Below, piece after piece: positions 1 to 6,652 of a stretch of DNA of 8,954 nucleotides (within the stretch, counting starts at the first letter, position 1; each line of letters opens with the position of its first letter). The translations under genes were made by a program, and so were the position numbers. This DNA comes from Wenzhouxiangellaceae bacterium (lineage in GTDB: Bacteria > Pseudomonadota > Gammaproteobacteria > Xanthomonadales > Wenzhouxiangellaceae), in NCBI GenBank assembly GCA_023258355.1, contig JALQZL010000059.1, positions 1 through 8,954 on the forward strand. Direction: 5' to 3'. The notes below the pieces were generated by a model that was not told the origin of the DNA, ran no database searches, and saw only the letters and a program-made list of their open reading frames with translations.

Positions 1-1256
1 GTCTGGGTGGCGTGAGAGATGAGGCTGAGATCCGTGGGCACCGTCGGACTTACATCGGATCGATGCCTGGCCGAGTGCTTCAAAACATGAGTAAAGTGGG
101 CACGCGCAATCCACTGTTTATGTTGGACGAATTAGACAAAATGTCGATGGATTTCCGGGGCGATCCATCATCAGCGATGTTGGAAGTGTTGGACCCCGAG
201 CAGAACGATAGTTTCAATGATCACTACCTAGAGGTGGGCTTTGATTTATCGGATGTGATGTTTATTGCCACAGCCAATTCACTGAACATCCCAGCGCCAT
301 TGCTGGACAGGATGGAAATCATTCGCATCCCCGGTTATACCGAGGATGAGAAGCTCAACATCGCCATGCGGTATCTGTTGCCCAAACAAATCAAAGCCAA
401 TGGGCTGACTGAAGAAGAAATCCAAGTGAGCGAAGGTGCGGTGCTCGATATCATTCGCTATTACACCCGAGAGGCTGGTGTTCGAAGCCTTGAGCGTGAG
501 CTGGCGAAACTTTGCCGAAAAGTGGTCAAGGCGATCAGCCTGAAAAAAGTGGCCAGCAAGAAAGTGACGGTTAAGAATCTGGATGACTATCTGGGTGTGC
601 GCCGTTTCCGCTATGGTCGGGCTGAGGAAGATAACGAGATTGGTCAAGTCACAGGCCTTGCGTGGACCGAAGTAGGTGGTGAATTGCTGCAAATTGAGGC
701 AGTGGCTTTACCTGGCAAGGGCAAGTTGACCCACACAGGTCAACTGGGTAGCGTCATGCAAGAGTCAGTTCAGGCGGCTTTATCTGTGGTGAGATCCAGA
801 GCAGACGCCATGGGCTTACCGACTGATTTCTATCAAAAATGGGATATGCACGTGCACGTGCCAGAAGGTGCGACGCCTAAAGATGGGCCAAGTGCCGGTA
901 TTGCGATGACCACAGCGTTGGTCTCTGTACTGACACAGATTCCGGTCAAAGCTGATGTGGCCATGACGGGCGAGATCACACTGCGTGGCAAAGTGTTGCC
1001 TATTGGGGGACTCAAAGAGAAGTTACTGGCAGCACTGCGGGGTGGGATTAAGACTGTCCTGATACCCAAAGACAATGAAAAAGACCTGGTTGAAATTCCA
1101 GATCGTATAAAAAAAGGCTTGGAAATTAGGCCAGTACAGTGGATAGATGAAGTGCTCTCACTTGCACTTGAGTCCATGCCTGAGGGCGTGGGTGGCGGTG
1201 CAGGCTCACCGACGAGCAGTGAGGCTGGAAAGACTGTTCCCGCACGAGCCCACTAA
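1..1256 (+). CDS. lon: ATP-dependent serine protease Lon, C-terminal part (5' end outside window)
   Basis: Lon is a cytoplasmic AAA+ protease that unfolds and degrades misfolded and regulatory proteins. The reading frame is open from the left edge, and its first full codon is at position 3. The GTG at 12 is an internal valine (context LGGVRDEAEIRGHR), not a start. About 417 residues are present of a family length near 780-800; the N-terminal substrate domain and Walker A are upstream. Visible in order are Walker B (MLDELDK, about 120-140), sensor-1 (ATANS), the arginine finger in LLDRME (Arg codon 309-311), the AAA+ small domain (REAGVRSLERE), and the S16 protease domain with DGPSAG (catalytic Ser codon 891-893) and GGLKEK (catalytic Lys, the second K, codon 1020-1022, matching E. 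coli S679/K722). The last 25 residues are a Gly/Ser-rich tail beyond the conserved core. The family assignment is certain. Confidence 0.98.
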   Translation, partial: LGGVRDEAEIRGHRRTYIGSMPGRVLQNMSKVGTRNPLFMLDELDKMSMDFRGDPSSAMLEVLDPEQNDSFNDHYLEVGFDLSDVMFIATANSLNIPAPLLDRMEIIRIPGYTEDEKLNIAMRYLLPKQIKANGLTEEEIQVSEGAVLDIIRYYTREAGVRSLERELAKLCRKVVKAISLKKVASKKVTVKNLDDYLGVRRFRYGRAEEDNEIGQVTGLAWTEVGGELLQIEAVALPGKGKLTHTGQLGSVMQESVQAALSVVRSRADAMGLPTDFYQKWDMHVHVPEGATPKDGPSAGIAMTTALVSVLTQIPVKADVAMTGEITLRGKVLPIGGLKEKLLAALRGGIKTVLIPKDNEKDLVEIPDRIKKGLEIRPVQWIDEVLSLALESMPEGVGGGAGSPTSSEAGKTVPARAH

Positions 1257-1273
1257 ATTGAGGGTTTTCCAAG

Positions 1274-1292
1274 GCTTTTTGGGCTAAAAAGC
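1274..1292 (+). terminator. possible weak hairpin downstream of lon
   Basis: A 7-bp stem (GCTTTTT / AAAAAGC) with a 5-nt loop lies 17 bp after the lon stop. It is AT-rich and has only a short, interrupted T run (GGTTTTCTGGG) after it. It could slow or end lon transcription, but it is much weaker than the terminator at 1939-1963, so read-through into hupB is possible. Confidence 0.25.
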
Positions 1293-1431
1293 TAGGTTTT
1301 CTGGGCATTTCAAGGTATGATGAATTCCGAGATTGGTTGAGAAGTCTCAGCTTTTCAATCCATCTAAATTTCGGGATGCGGACTAATTAAGAACATAAAT
1401 GCCCATCTTGCCCTACTCAGGATCTCTCAAT

Positions 1432-1459
1432 TTGGGTTAGAGACTGAGAAACTTATACA
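1432..1459 (+). promoter_or_regulatory. putative sigma-70 promoter of hupB
   Basis: TTGGGT (1432-1437, 3 of 6 to the -35 consensus) and TATACA (1454-1459, 4 of 6 to the -10) are separated by 16 bp. A transcript from here would start near 1466 and have a leader of about 18 nt carrying the hupB ribosome-binding site. The rest of the lon-hupB spacer (1257-1431) holds no gene I can support. This is a pattern match only. Confidence 0.35.
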
Positions 1460-1483
1460 AAGAATCATTTGGAGAGAGTAGAC

Positions 1484-1756
1484 ATGAATAAATCTGAATT
1501 GATTGATGCGATTGCCGATCATGCTGGTTTGAGCAAATCTGATGCAGGCCGTGCTTTGGAAGCAACCATTGGCTCAATTACTGATGCGTTGAAGAAAGGG
1601 GATACCGTTTCCTTGGTTGGTTTCGGCACCTTCTCTGTTAAGCACCGCGCTGCACGCCAGGGTCGTAATCCTTCAACGGGTGAGACCATCCAAATCAAAG
1701 CGTCAAAGAATCCTTCATTTAAAGCTGGTAAAGGCTTCAAAGACGCTATAAAATAA
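1484..1756 (+). CDS. hupB: DNA-binding protein HU-beta
   Basis: HU is a small nucleoid protein that binds and bends DNA without strong sequence preference, as a homodimer or HU-alpha/beta heterodimer. The product is 90 residues, the usual family length. The chosen ATG gives the canonical N-terminus MNKSELIDAIA and follows a GGAGAGAG ribosome-binding site (1471-1478) at good spacing; an in-frame TTG at 1469 overlaps that site and is rejected. The N-terminal helical dimerisation part (1-45) is followed by LVGFGTF (44-50) and the flexible DNA-binding arm with GRNPSTG (60-66). Pro63 of that motif is the residue that intercalates into the minor groove in HU/IHF proteins. The downstream position from lon is the conserved gammaproteobacterial arrangement. 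The gene ends 13 nt before tRNA-Val with no terminator between, so its transcript probably runs into the tRNAs. Confidence 0.98.
   Translation: MNKSELIDAIADHAGLSKSDAGRALEATIGSITDALKKGDTVSLVGFGTFSVKHRAARQGRNPSTGETIQIKASKNPSFKAGKGFKDAIK
1725..1752 (+). promoter_or_regulatory. possible tRNA promoter inside the 3' end of hupB
   Basis: TATAAA (1747-1752, 5 of 6 to the -10 consensus) overlaps the last hupB codons. CTGGTA (1725-1730, 3 of 6 to the -35) lies 16 bp upstream. Initiation would fall near 1759, about 11 nt before mature tRNA-Val, beside a GC-rich GGGC sequence resembling the discriminator of stringently controlled stable-RNA promoters. The -35 is poor, and the AT run may simply reflect the hupB C-terminal codons (AIK, stop). 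Confidence 0.25.
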
Positions 1757-1769
1757 AGGGCTATGCCCA

Positions 1770-1845
1770 GGGTGCTTAGCTCAGCTGGGAGAGCATCGCC
1801 CTTACAAGGCGAGGGTCGGCGGTTCGAGCCCGTCAGCACCCACCA
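1770..1845 (+). tRNA. tRNA-Val (anticodon UAC)
   Basis: The 76-nt cloverleaf includes an encoded CCA end (1843-1845). The acceptor stem GGGTGCT pairs with AGCACCC, the D-arm is GCTC/GAGC, and the anticodon stem TCGCC/GGCGA encloses the loop CTTACAA with anticodon TAC at 1803-1805. The T-arm is GGCGG-TTCGAGC-CCGTC with one G-U pair, and the discriminator base is A. A short GGGC-TAT-GCCC hairpin (1758-1768) sits immediately 5' and may serve in processing. Confidence 0.98.
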
Positions 1846-1850
1846 GACCT

Positions 1851-1927
1851 GGAGCGGTAGTTCAGTTGGTTAGAATACCGGCCTGTCACGCCGGGGGTCG
1901 CGGGTTCGAGTCCCGTCCGCTCCGCCA
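1851..1927 (+). tRNA. tRNA-Asp (anticodon GUC)
   Basis: The 77-nt cloverleaf includes an encoded CCA end (1925-1927). The acceptor stem GGAGCGG pairs with CCGCTCC, the anticodon stem CCGGC/GCCGG encloses loop CTGTCAC with anticodon GTC at 1885-1887, and the T-arm is GCGGG-TTCGAGT-CCCGT with discriminator G. It lies only 5 nt after tRNA-Val, so the two are one transcript. The Val-Asp pair between hupB and ppiD is, as I recall, also found in Pseudomonas. Confidence 0.98.
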
Positions 1928-1938
1928 CTGACAAAACT

Positions 1939-1963
1939 GGGCGCCAATTGGCGCCCTTTTTTT
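1939..1963 (+). terminator. intrinsic terminator of the hupB-tRNA unit
   Basis: A perfect inverted repeat GGGCGCCAATTGGCGCCC (1939-1956) forms a 7-bp GC-rich stem with an AATT loop and is followed directly by seven T residues (1957-1963). It begins 11 nt after the CCA of tRNA-Asp. It should end the tRNA transcript and insulate ppiD, which would then need its own promoter in the next 43 bp; I found no convincing one there. Confidence 0.93.
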
Positions 1964-2006
1964 AGCTTGTCCACTCACTGGTGTTTTCAAGGAATCGATA
2001 AACAAC

Positions 2007-3887
2007 ATGCTTCAGGCAATTCGAGATCGGGTGACGGGTGTCGTCGCGTTTATTATTTTGGGGCTGCTAGCAGTTCCATTCATGTTTTTTGGTGTGGAAA
2101 GTTACTTCAACACTGTCCCGCAAGATGCGGTTGCGGTGGTGGGTGAAGACGAAATCACCGTGAATGAATTTCAAAGTGAGTTCGCACAATACCGAGCGAG
2201 GTTGCGTCAGCAACAAGGTGATCAATATGATGAGATTGCCACCAATCAGCCGACGGTTCGTCGCGAATTTTTAGAGGAATTAATTGATCAACGGTTATTG
2301 AGACTTCATGCCCAGAACATTGGACTTGCGGTAAGTGACGAAGTGTTGCTCGACTTAATTCGGGAGATTGAGGCCTTTCAAATTGGAGGTCAATTCAATC
2401 CAGAGGCCTATCGTCAAGCGCTGGTTGCAAGCGGCCTGACAGCCCGTGGATTTGAGCAGCGCATTCGAGAAGACCTGCTCACTCGAACTGTTCCAACAGC
2501 CGTGTCTGGATCGGCGGTGGTCACCGAGAAAGAGATCGACAGAATCCTGTCTATCAATGAGGAGCAGCGGACTTATCGCTCCGTCAACTTTTCGAGTGAT
2601 GACTATCTCGACTCAGTGGCTGTCACTGATGAGGATGTCGCGGCGTACTACACAAACAACCAGTCTCAATATATGACCGAAGAATTGGTGAGTTTGAGAT
2701 ACGTGGAGCTGAAGGCCGAAGATCTGACAGGGGGGCTGACGTTAAGCGAAGAAGAGCTCCGCCAGCGCTACGAGGCCGCAAAAGCGAGGTTTTTGTCGCC
2801 TGAGCTCAGAAAAGCATCTCATATTCTTCTAGAAGTCAGTGAGGAACGCAGCGATGAGGCGACTCGCGCCCTCGCGCAGACGTTGATCACTGAGTTGGGG
2901 GAGGGAGCAAGCTTTGCTGACATCGCCGCTGAGTACTCAGCAGACCCCATCTCGGCAGAGGCCGGTGGTGATCTAGGCTGGATTGAGCCAGGTCAGATGA
3001 TGCCTGCGTTTGAGCAGGGATTGTATGGATTAAATGAAGTGGGTGAGCTCTCTGCCCCTGTGAAGACGCGCTTTGGCTGGCATATCATTCGTCTAGATGA
3101 CATTCAGCCACCTGAGGGCCTCAGCTTCGATGACGCGCGTGAGCAGATTCTGTCAGAGTACATCGCCCGAGAGAGTGAGGCCTTGTATATTGAGCTGAGT
3201 GAGCGCATGGTGGATTTGGTTTTCGCTGATGATACAACGCTGGAGCCTGTCGCCGCAGACTTGGATCTGGAGATCAAAACCACTGCACCTTTCGGTCGTC
3301 TGGGTGGTGAGGGCATCGCCAGTGACCCACAGATTCTACAAGCCGCCTTCTCAGACCGTGTCTTGCTAGATCAGGCAGCTTCAGATCCCATCGAGATTGA
3401 TCGTGACCACATGGTCGTGGTGATTCTTGATCAGTATATTGAACCTCAACCGGTACCGTTGGACGAGGTTTCCGCCAGTATCCGCGAACAGCTTGAAGAA
3501 GAAGCCGCCCTGGCGGCAGCACGTGATGCAGCCGAGTCGTTTGCATCCGCGGTTCGCGAAGACCCCGCTATGCTGGATGAGTTTTCAGAACCTCAAACCA
3601 TCGGCCGTCGTGACTTTAGCCTAGGCGCTGGGTTTAGTCGAGACCTGTTTAGGCTACCAGCCACTGCTATTGGCGAAGACGCACTCCCTGTGCTCCCAAC
3701 AAATACAGGCTACGCCGTTGTTAATTTGACCGCTATTGAGCCGGGCGATCCAACAGTGGTTGATCAGCAAATGCGAGAAATTATGCGTCAGCAAATCGCG
3801 TTTGCACAAATCAGTTATGAGATCAATGCGTTGATGGAGTGGTTGAGAGCCAACACAGATATCAGCGTCGTTGAAGAGCGTCTCTAA
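2007..3887 (+). CDS. ppiD: peptidyl-prolyl isomerase/chaperone PpiD (SurA-type N domain, parvulin domain)
   Basis: PpiD is an inner-membrane-anchored periplasmic folding factor that associates with the SecYEG translocon and receives newly exported proteins. The product has 626 residues, close to the E. coli length of 623. It has a short cytoplasmic N-terminus, one transmembrane segment at about 11-31 (VVAFIILGLLAVPFMFFGV), a SurA-like chaperone region at about 35-260, one parvulin rotamase domain at about 267-365 (RKASHILLEV, GGDLGWIEPGQM, TRFGWHIIRLDD), and a C-terminal helical region. In E. coli the parvulin domain has little or no isomerase activity, so a mainly chaperone role is likely. 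The ATG has only a modest AAGGA (1989-1993) at long spacing, but the N-terminus matches the family. The gene follows hupB and the tRNAs as in related genomes and converges with fabI. Confidence 0.95.
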   Translation: MLQAIRDRVTGVVAFIILGLLAVPFMFFGVESYFNTVPQDAVAVVGEDEITVNEFQSEFAQYRARLRQQQGDQYDEIATNQPTVRREFLEELIDQRLLRLHAQNIGLAVSDEVLLDLIREIEAFQIGGQFNPEAYRQALVASGLTARGFEQRIREDLLTRTVPTAVSGSAVVTEKEIDRILSINEEQRTYRSVNFSSDDYLDSVAVTDEDVAAYYTNNQSQYMTEELVSLRYVELKAEDLTGGLTLSEEELRQRYEAAKARFLSPELRKASHILLEVSEERSDEATRALAQTLITELGEGASFADIAAEYSADPISAEAGGDLGWIEPGQMMPAFEQGLYGLNEVGELSAPVKTRFGWHIIRLDDIQPPEGLSFDDAREQILSEYIARESEALYIELSERMVDLVFADDTTLEPVAADLDLEIKTTAPFGRLGGEGIASDPQILQAAFSDRVLLDQAASDPIEIDRDHMVVVILDQYIEPQPVPLDEVSASIREQLEEEAALAAARDAAESFASAVREDPAMLDEFSEPQTIGRRDFSLGAGFSRDLFRLPATAIGEDALPVLPTNTGYAVVNLTAIEPGDPTVVDQQMREIMRQQIAFAQISYEINALMEWLRANTDISVVEERL

Positions 3888-3918
3888 CGCTCCAATCAGA
3901 ATGGCCCTACCCAGTAGC

Positions 3919-3945
3919 CGAGGTGTTGGTTAAACCGACACCTCG
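3919..3945. terminator. hairpin between convergent ppiD and fabI, possible bidirectional terminator
   Basis: A 12-bp stem (CGAGGTGTTGGT / ACCGACACCTCG, one G-U pair) with a TAA loop lies 31 bp after the ppiD stop and 11 bp from the fabI stop. There is no T run on either side, so it does not fit the classic intrinsic pattern. It could protect both mRNA 3' ends or act with Rho. Confidence 0.5.
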
Positions 3946-3956
3946 AACTGCTTAGA

Positions 3957-4742
3957 TTAGTCCAAACCAGCCATCCCTACGATATTGTAGCCAGCATCCA
4001 CGTGTTTAATTTCACCTGTGATGCCGCTAGCGTAGTCCGAGCAGAGGAACGCAGCGGTTTGACCGACTTCTTCAATGTTGATGCTTCGCCTCAGGGGTGC
4101 CGTTGTCTCAACGTGGTCGAGCATGGCACGAAATTTAGGGATGCCAGCAGCAGCGAGCGTTTTTATTGGGCCTGCTGAGATCGCATTGACTCGGATACCC
4201 TCAGGGCCAAGACCATGGGCCAAGTAACGAACAGAGGCTTCTAGGGACGCTTTGGCAAGCCCCATGACGTTGTAGCTCGGCATCGCCCTGACGGCACCGA
4301 GATAGCTGAGCGTCAGCATGGCAGCTTGGCGGCCCTGCATATGGGGTCTAAAGGCTTTGGCCAGAGCTGCAAAGCTGTAGGCGGAGATATCGTGCGCAAT
4401 TTGAAAGCCTTCGCGGGTAACCGCATCCACAAATTCCCCCTCCAGTTGGTCTTTCGGCGCAAAACCCACGGCATGAATCAGGATATCCAGCCCATCCCAT
4501 TGACGCTTCAGGGATGTGGCCACTGAGTCAATCTGTTGATCATCTGCCACATCCATCTGAAAGAGGGCGTCAGATCCTGTTTTCTCAGCGATGGCCTCCA
4601 CGCGAGAGCGGAGTTTGTCATTCTGGTAGGTGAAAGCAAGCTCGGCGCCATGTGCATGCATGGCCTCTGCGATGCCCCAAGCAATGGATCTTGGGCTCGC
4701 CACCCCGACAATCAAAGCCTTTTTTCCAGACAACATACCCAT
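3957..4742 (-). CDS. fabI: NADH-dependent enoyl-[acyl-carrier-protein] reductase FabI
   Basis: FabI reduces trans-2-enoyl-ACP to acyl-ACP, the last step of each elongation cycle in type II fatty acid synthesis, in the cytoplasm. The product has 261 residues (E. coli 262). It is a short-chain dehydrogenase fold with the FabI-type cofactor motif GVASPRSIAWG (13-23) and the active-site pattern Tyr147, Tyr157, Lys164 in YLGAVRAMPSYNVMGLAKA. SAGPIKTLAAAG (189-200) is the substrate-binding loop. The positions where E. coli triclosan-resistance changes occur (Gly93, Met159, Phe203) hold the sensitive residues here (Gly93, Met160, Phe204), so target-based resistance is not indicated. The start has a strong AGGAGA (complement of 4751-4756) 8 nt upstream. 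The gene runs convergent to ppiD and divergent from an efflux operon. Confidence 0.97.
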   Translation of the reverse strand: MGMLSGKKALIVGVASPRSIAWGIAEAMHAHGAELAFTYQNDKLRSRVEAIAEKTGSDALFQMDVADDQQIDSVATSLKRQWDGLDILIHAVGFAPKDQLEGEFVDAVTREGFQIAHDISAYSFAALAKAFRPHMQGRQAAMLTLSYLGAVRAMPSYNVMGLAKASLEASVRYLAHGLGPEGIRVNAISAGPIKTLAAAGIPKFRAMLDHVETTAPLRRSINIEEVGQTAAFLCSDYASGITGEIKHVDAGYNIVGMAGLD

Positions 4743-4784
4743 TTTTTATCTCTCCTGAATCAGCACAATGAGGTATCGGCCTCC

Positions 4785-4813
4785 ATTGTAGCCGTGAGCG
4801 AGCATTTTGTCGC
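4785..4813 (-). promoter_or_regulatory. putative fabI promoter
   Basis: On the minus strand, GCGACA (complement of 4808-4813, 4 of 6 to the -35) and TACAAT (complement of 4785-4790, 5 of 6 to the -10) are spaced by exactly 17 bp. The transcript would start near 4778 and carry the AGGAGA site before the fabI ATG. The TetR palindrome lies about 34 bp upstream of this -35, so it would not directly overlap the polymerase core site. Confidence 0.5.
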
Positions 4814-4846
4814 ATCGTCTTCACAGGTGTGCGCTATGCTAAGTAC

Positions 4847-4866
4847 CTGACCGACCGGTCGGTCAG
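4847..4866. promoter_or_regulatory. 20-bp perfect palindrome, probable TetR-family operator
   Basis: CTGACCGACCGGTCGGTCAG is perfectly self-complementary and is built from alternating GACC/GGTC units around a central CCGG. It lies 41 bp before the TetR-family start codon in the fabI-tetR divergent region. Its length, symmetry and placement are typical of autoregulatory operators for TetR-type dimers controlling RND efflux operons. No good + strand promoter could be assigned; a weak TATGCT (4835-4840) just upstream would place the operator across the start of transcription. Assignment to this repressor is inference from position. Confidence 0.75.
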
Positions 4867-4907
4867 TTAGGAACGACACAAAGGCTCGCTGAAAAGGTAA
4901 GTAGGCA

Positions 4908-5555
4908 ATGGAAGACAAGTTAACCATGCATGGTAGCCAAGACGGTGCTTCGGCCAGAGACCGATTGATCGCCTGCGCTGCAACCATCTTTGCCCAAAGG
5001 GGCTATGCAGCCACGTCGGTGGCAGATATTGCCGTGGAGGCCGATATATCCAAGTCAACTGTCTTCCATCACTTTGCCTCAAAACAGGCGCTTTATCTTG
5101 CAGTGATCGAGTCAGCGGCTCAGGATTTTACACAGACGCTTGAAACTGTATTGGACCAGTCTGGACCATTAGAGCAGCGTCTGCGAGACTTTCAATCTCA
5201 ACACATGGCCCATATATTGACGAATGCTTGGGTGACCCAACTGGTCCTTCGTGAGCTGCAGAAAACGGACAGTGAGCATAGCAAGCATCTGATAGAGGAT
5301 GTCTTGTCAAGAAATTTCCAGCGGTTAGTTCATTTCATAGAAGCTGGTCAACAGGCTGGCGCCTTAACAGCGACTATTGATCCCTCAGTGGCCGCTTTGA
5401 CGATTATCTCCAGCAACGTCTTTTTTTTCCAGCACCGACATGTGTTGAAACACCTTCCCGGGTTTAGTGATCACGACAATCCCCAGCAATACACTGAGAA
5501 GGTAATTGACCTATTAATTCATGGCTTAAAAGAGGGTGACCATCCATGCGACTAA
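4908..5555 (+). CDS. TetR/AcrR-family transcriptional repressor of the efflux operon
   Basis: This is a 215-residue, one-domain-plus-ligand-domain regulator of normal family length. The N-terminal DNA-binding domain spans about residues 17-63, with RDRLIACAATIFAQRGY (helix 1) and the helix-turn-helix TSVADIAVEADISKSTVFHHF (36-56); the recognition helix is about 48-54 and is followed by the diagnostic F-x-SKQALY. The C-terminal part (about 80-205) is helical and should bind an inducer and form the dimer; the ligand cannot be predicted. AAGGT (4894-4898) precedes the ATG at suitable spacing; a second ATG at 4926 is possible but less supported. Its 3' end overlaps the adaptor gene by 10 bp, so it is the first gene of the efflux operon and likely represses it and itself through the palindrome at 4847-4866. 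Confidence 0.92.
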   Translation: MEDKLTMHGSQDGASARDRLIACAATIFAQRGYAATSVADIAVEADISKSTVFHHFASKQALYLAVIESAAQDFTQTLETVLDQSGPLEQRLRDFQSQHMAHILTNAWVTQLVLRELQKTDSEHSKHLIEDVLSRNFQRLVHFIEAGQQAGALTATIDPSVAALTIISSNVFFFQHRHVLKHLPGFSDHDNPQQYTEKVIDLLIHGLKEGDHPCD

Positions 5556-6652
5556 GTTCTTCAGCTAACACTTTTTTCCTCATCGCTCTGTGCGCTGGCG
5601 TTTTAACCGCCTGTGGCGATGGGGACAACATGGAAAATGGGCCACCTGCGACGCCGATAACAGCCGTTCTACCAGAGCTTCGGGAGGTAGAGCATATTGA
5701 GCGGAGCGTGGGCCGTCTCCAAGCGGATGTGGCACCCATCATTGCTGCTGAGACATCGGGGCGAATTATTGAGGTCTATGTTGAATCAGGCGACCAAGTC
5801 ACTCAGGGTCAAGTGTTGGCTCGGCTCGATGGTGAGTTTCAGCAAGCTGGTCTGGACGCAGCCATGGGTGATGTCTCACAACTGACAGCGCTTTATGAGC
5901 ATCAGGTAAAACAAGTGGCTCGGATAGAGCGTCTCGTCAATGACAGCTTAGTTGCTGATAGTGTCTATGAGGCTGCTGTTGCGGAGAAAGACGCATTGGC
6001 CTCCCAATTGGCCACTGCCAAGGCCCGTTTAAGCTCAGCCGCCCTTGAATTTGATCGGGTAGCCATTAGTGCCCCGATCGCTGGTGAAATTGATCAACGC
6101 CATTTGAGCGTTGGTGACTTTGTCTCACCCGGGCAAATGGCTTTTTCAATGGTGGCACCCAATGTCATGCGGGCAGTCTTGCCAATCCCTGAGCGGTTGA
6201 CGAGTGTGGTCAGAAAGGGACAGACCGTGCGTTTGTCTGCTTCCACCGATCCATTGGTGGTGGTTGAAGCGACGATTTCAGAAATTTCTCCGGCGGTCGG
6301 TCAACGCTCCCGCGCTGTGGAGGTAGCCGCGCGCATCACCAACCCAGGGCACTGGCGCAATGGCCAATCCATCGTGGGTGATATCGTAATAGAGCGGTCT
6401 GAGGCAGTGGTTGTGCCCGCCGTCGCTGTGGTCAAGAGGCCAGGAGGCGATGTGGTGTATGTGGTTGATGAAGCTCAAAACACGGTCTCTGAACGCCCTG
6501 TTTCTGTTGGTGTTCGCCACTTGGATGGTTGGGCCATTGAACAAGGGCTCTCTGGGTCAGAGATGGTTGCGCATGATGGGGCAGGCTTCCTCACTGATGG
6601 TGCACGCATCAGCATGACCACCGATCAAACTGCTCAAAGAGAACGCCCATGA
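5546..6652 (+). CDS. RND efflux periplasmic adaptor (membrane fusion protein), lipoprotein
   Basis: This HlyD/AcrA-type adaptor would link an inner-membrane RND pump to an outer-membrane channel. The product has 368 residues, typical for the family. It has a lipoprotein signal peptide with lipobox LTAC (20-23), giving a lipidated Cys23 in the periplasm. The first lipoyl half-domain is at about 66-95 (AETSGRIIEVYVESGDQVTQ region), a short helical hairpin at about 97-165, the second lipoyl half at about 169-203 (FDRVAISAPIAGEID), a beta-barrel at about 205-285 and a membrane-proximal domain to about 355. The ATG lies inside the end of the repressor gene, with AGAGGG (5531-5536) 9 nt upstream. 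The stop overlaps the pump start as ATGA. Both overlaps point to translational coupling. The substrate is unknown. Confidence 0.94.
   Translation: MRLSSSANTFFLIALCAGVLTACGDGDNMENGPPATPITAVLPELREVEHIERSVGRLQADVAPIIAAETSGRIIEVYVESGDQVTQGQVLARLDGEFQQAGLDAAMGDVSQLTALYEHQVKQVARIERLVNDSLVADSVYEAAVAEKDALASQLATAKARLSSAALEFDRVAISAPIAGEIDQRHLSVGDFVSPGQMAFSMVAPNVMRAVLPIPERLTSVVRKGQTVRLSASTDPLVVVEATISEISPAVGQRSRAVEVAARITNPGHWRNGQSIVGDIVIERSEAVVVPAVAVVKRPGGDVVYVVDEAQNTVSERPVSVGVRHLDGWAIEQGLSGSEMVAHDGAGFLTDGARISMTTDQTAQRERP

Noticed and set aside
12..14. GTG as the start of a 414-residue protein
   Set aside because: The frame is open upstream to the window edge and reads LGGVRDEAEIRG, an internal part of the Lon AAA+ domain. 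The gene simply starts outside the window.
279..1308. Several minus-strand open frames opposite lon (279-692, 833-1177, 1126-1308)
   Set aside because: They lie opposite strongly conserved Lon codons, have no recognisable motifs and no ribosome-binding sites that stand out. They are antisense shadows.
1330..1360. TGAGA-AG-TCTCA inverted repeat in the lon-hupB spacer as an operator
   Set aside because: It has only 5-bp arms and a 2-nt centre, and lies over 70 bp from the likely hupB promoter. It is easily explained by chance.
1469..1471. TTG start giving HU five extra residues
   Set aside because: It overlaps the GGAGAGAG ribosome-binding site, and the ATG at 1484 gives the canonical HU N-terminus MNKSELIDAIA.
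1519..1839. Minus-strand open frame across hupB and tRNA-Val
   Set aside because: It covers a conserved gene and a tRNA on the other strand, which a real coding sequence would be unlikely to do.
4835..4840. TATGCT as a firm -10 box for the TetR operon
   Set aside because: It matches only 4 of 6 and no acceptable -35 lies 16-18 bp upstream, so no promoter was annotated on this strand.
4536..5082. Open frames on both strands across the fabI-tetR divergent region (4536-4850 +, 4760-4987 -, 4867-5082 -)
   Set aside because: They run through the fabI 5' end, its promoter, the palindrome and the TetR DNA-binding domain, and their products have no family features. The region is regulatory.
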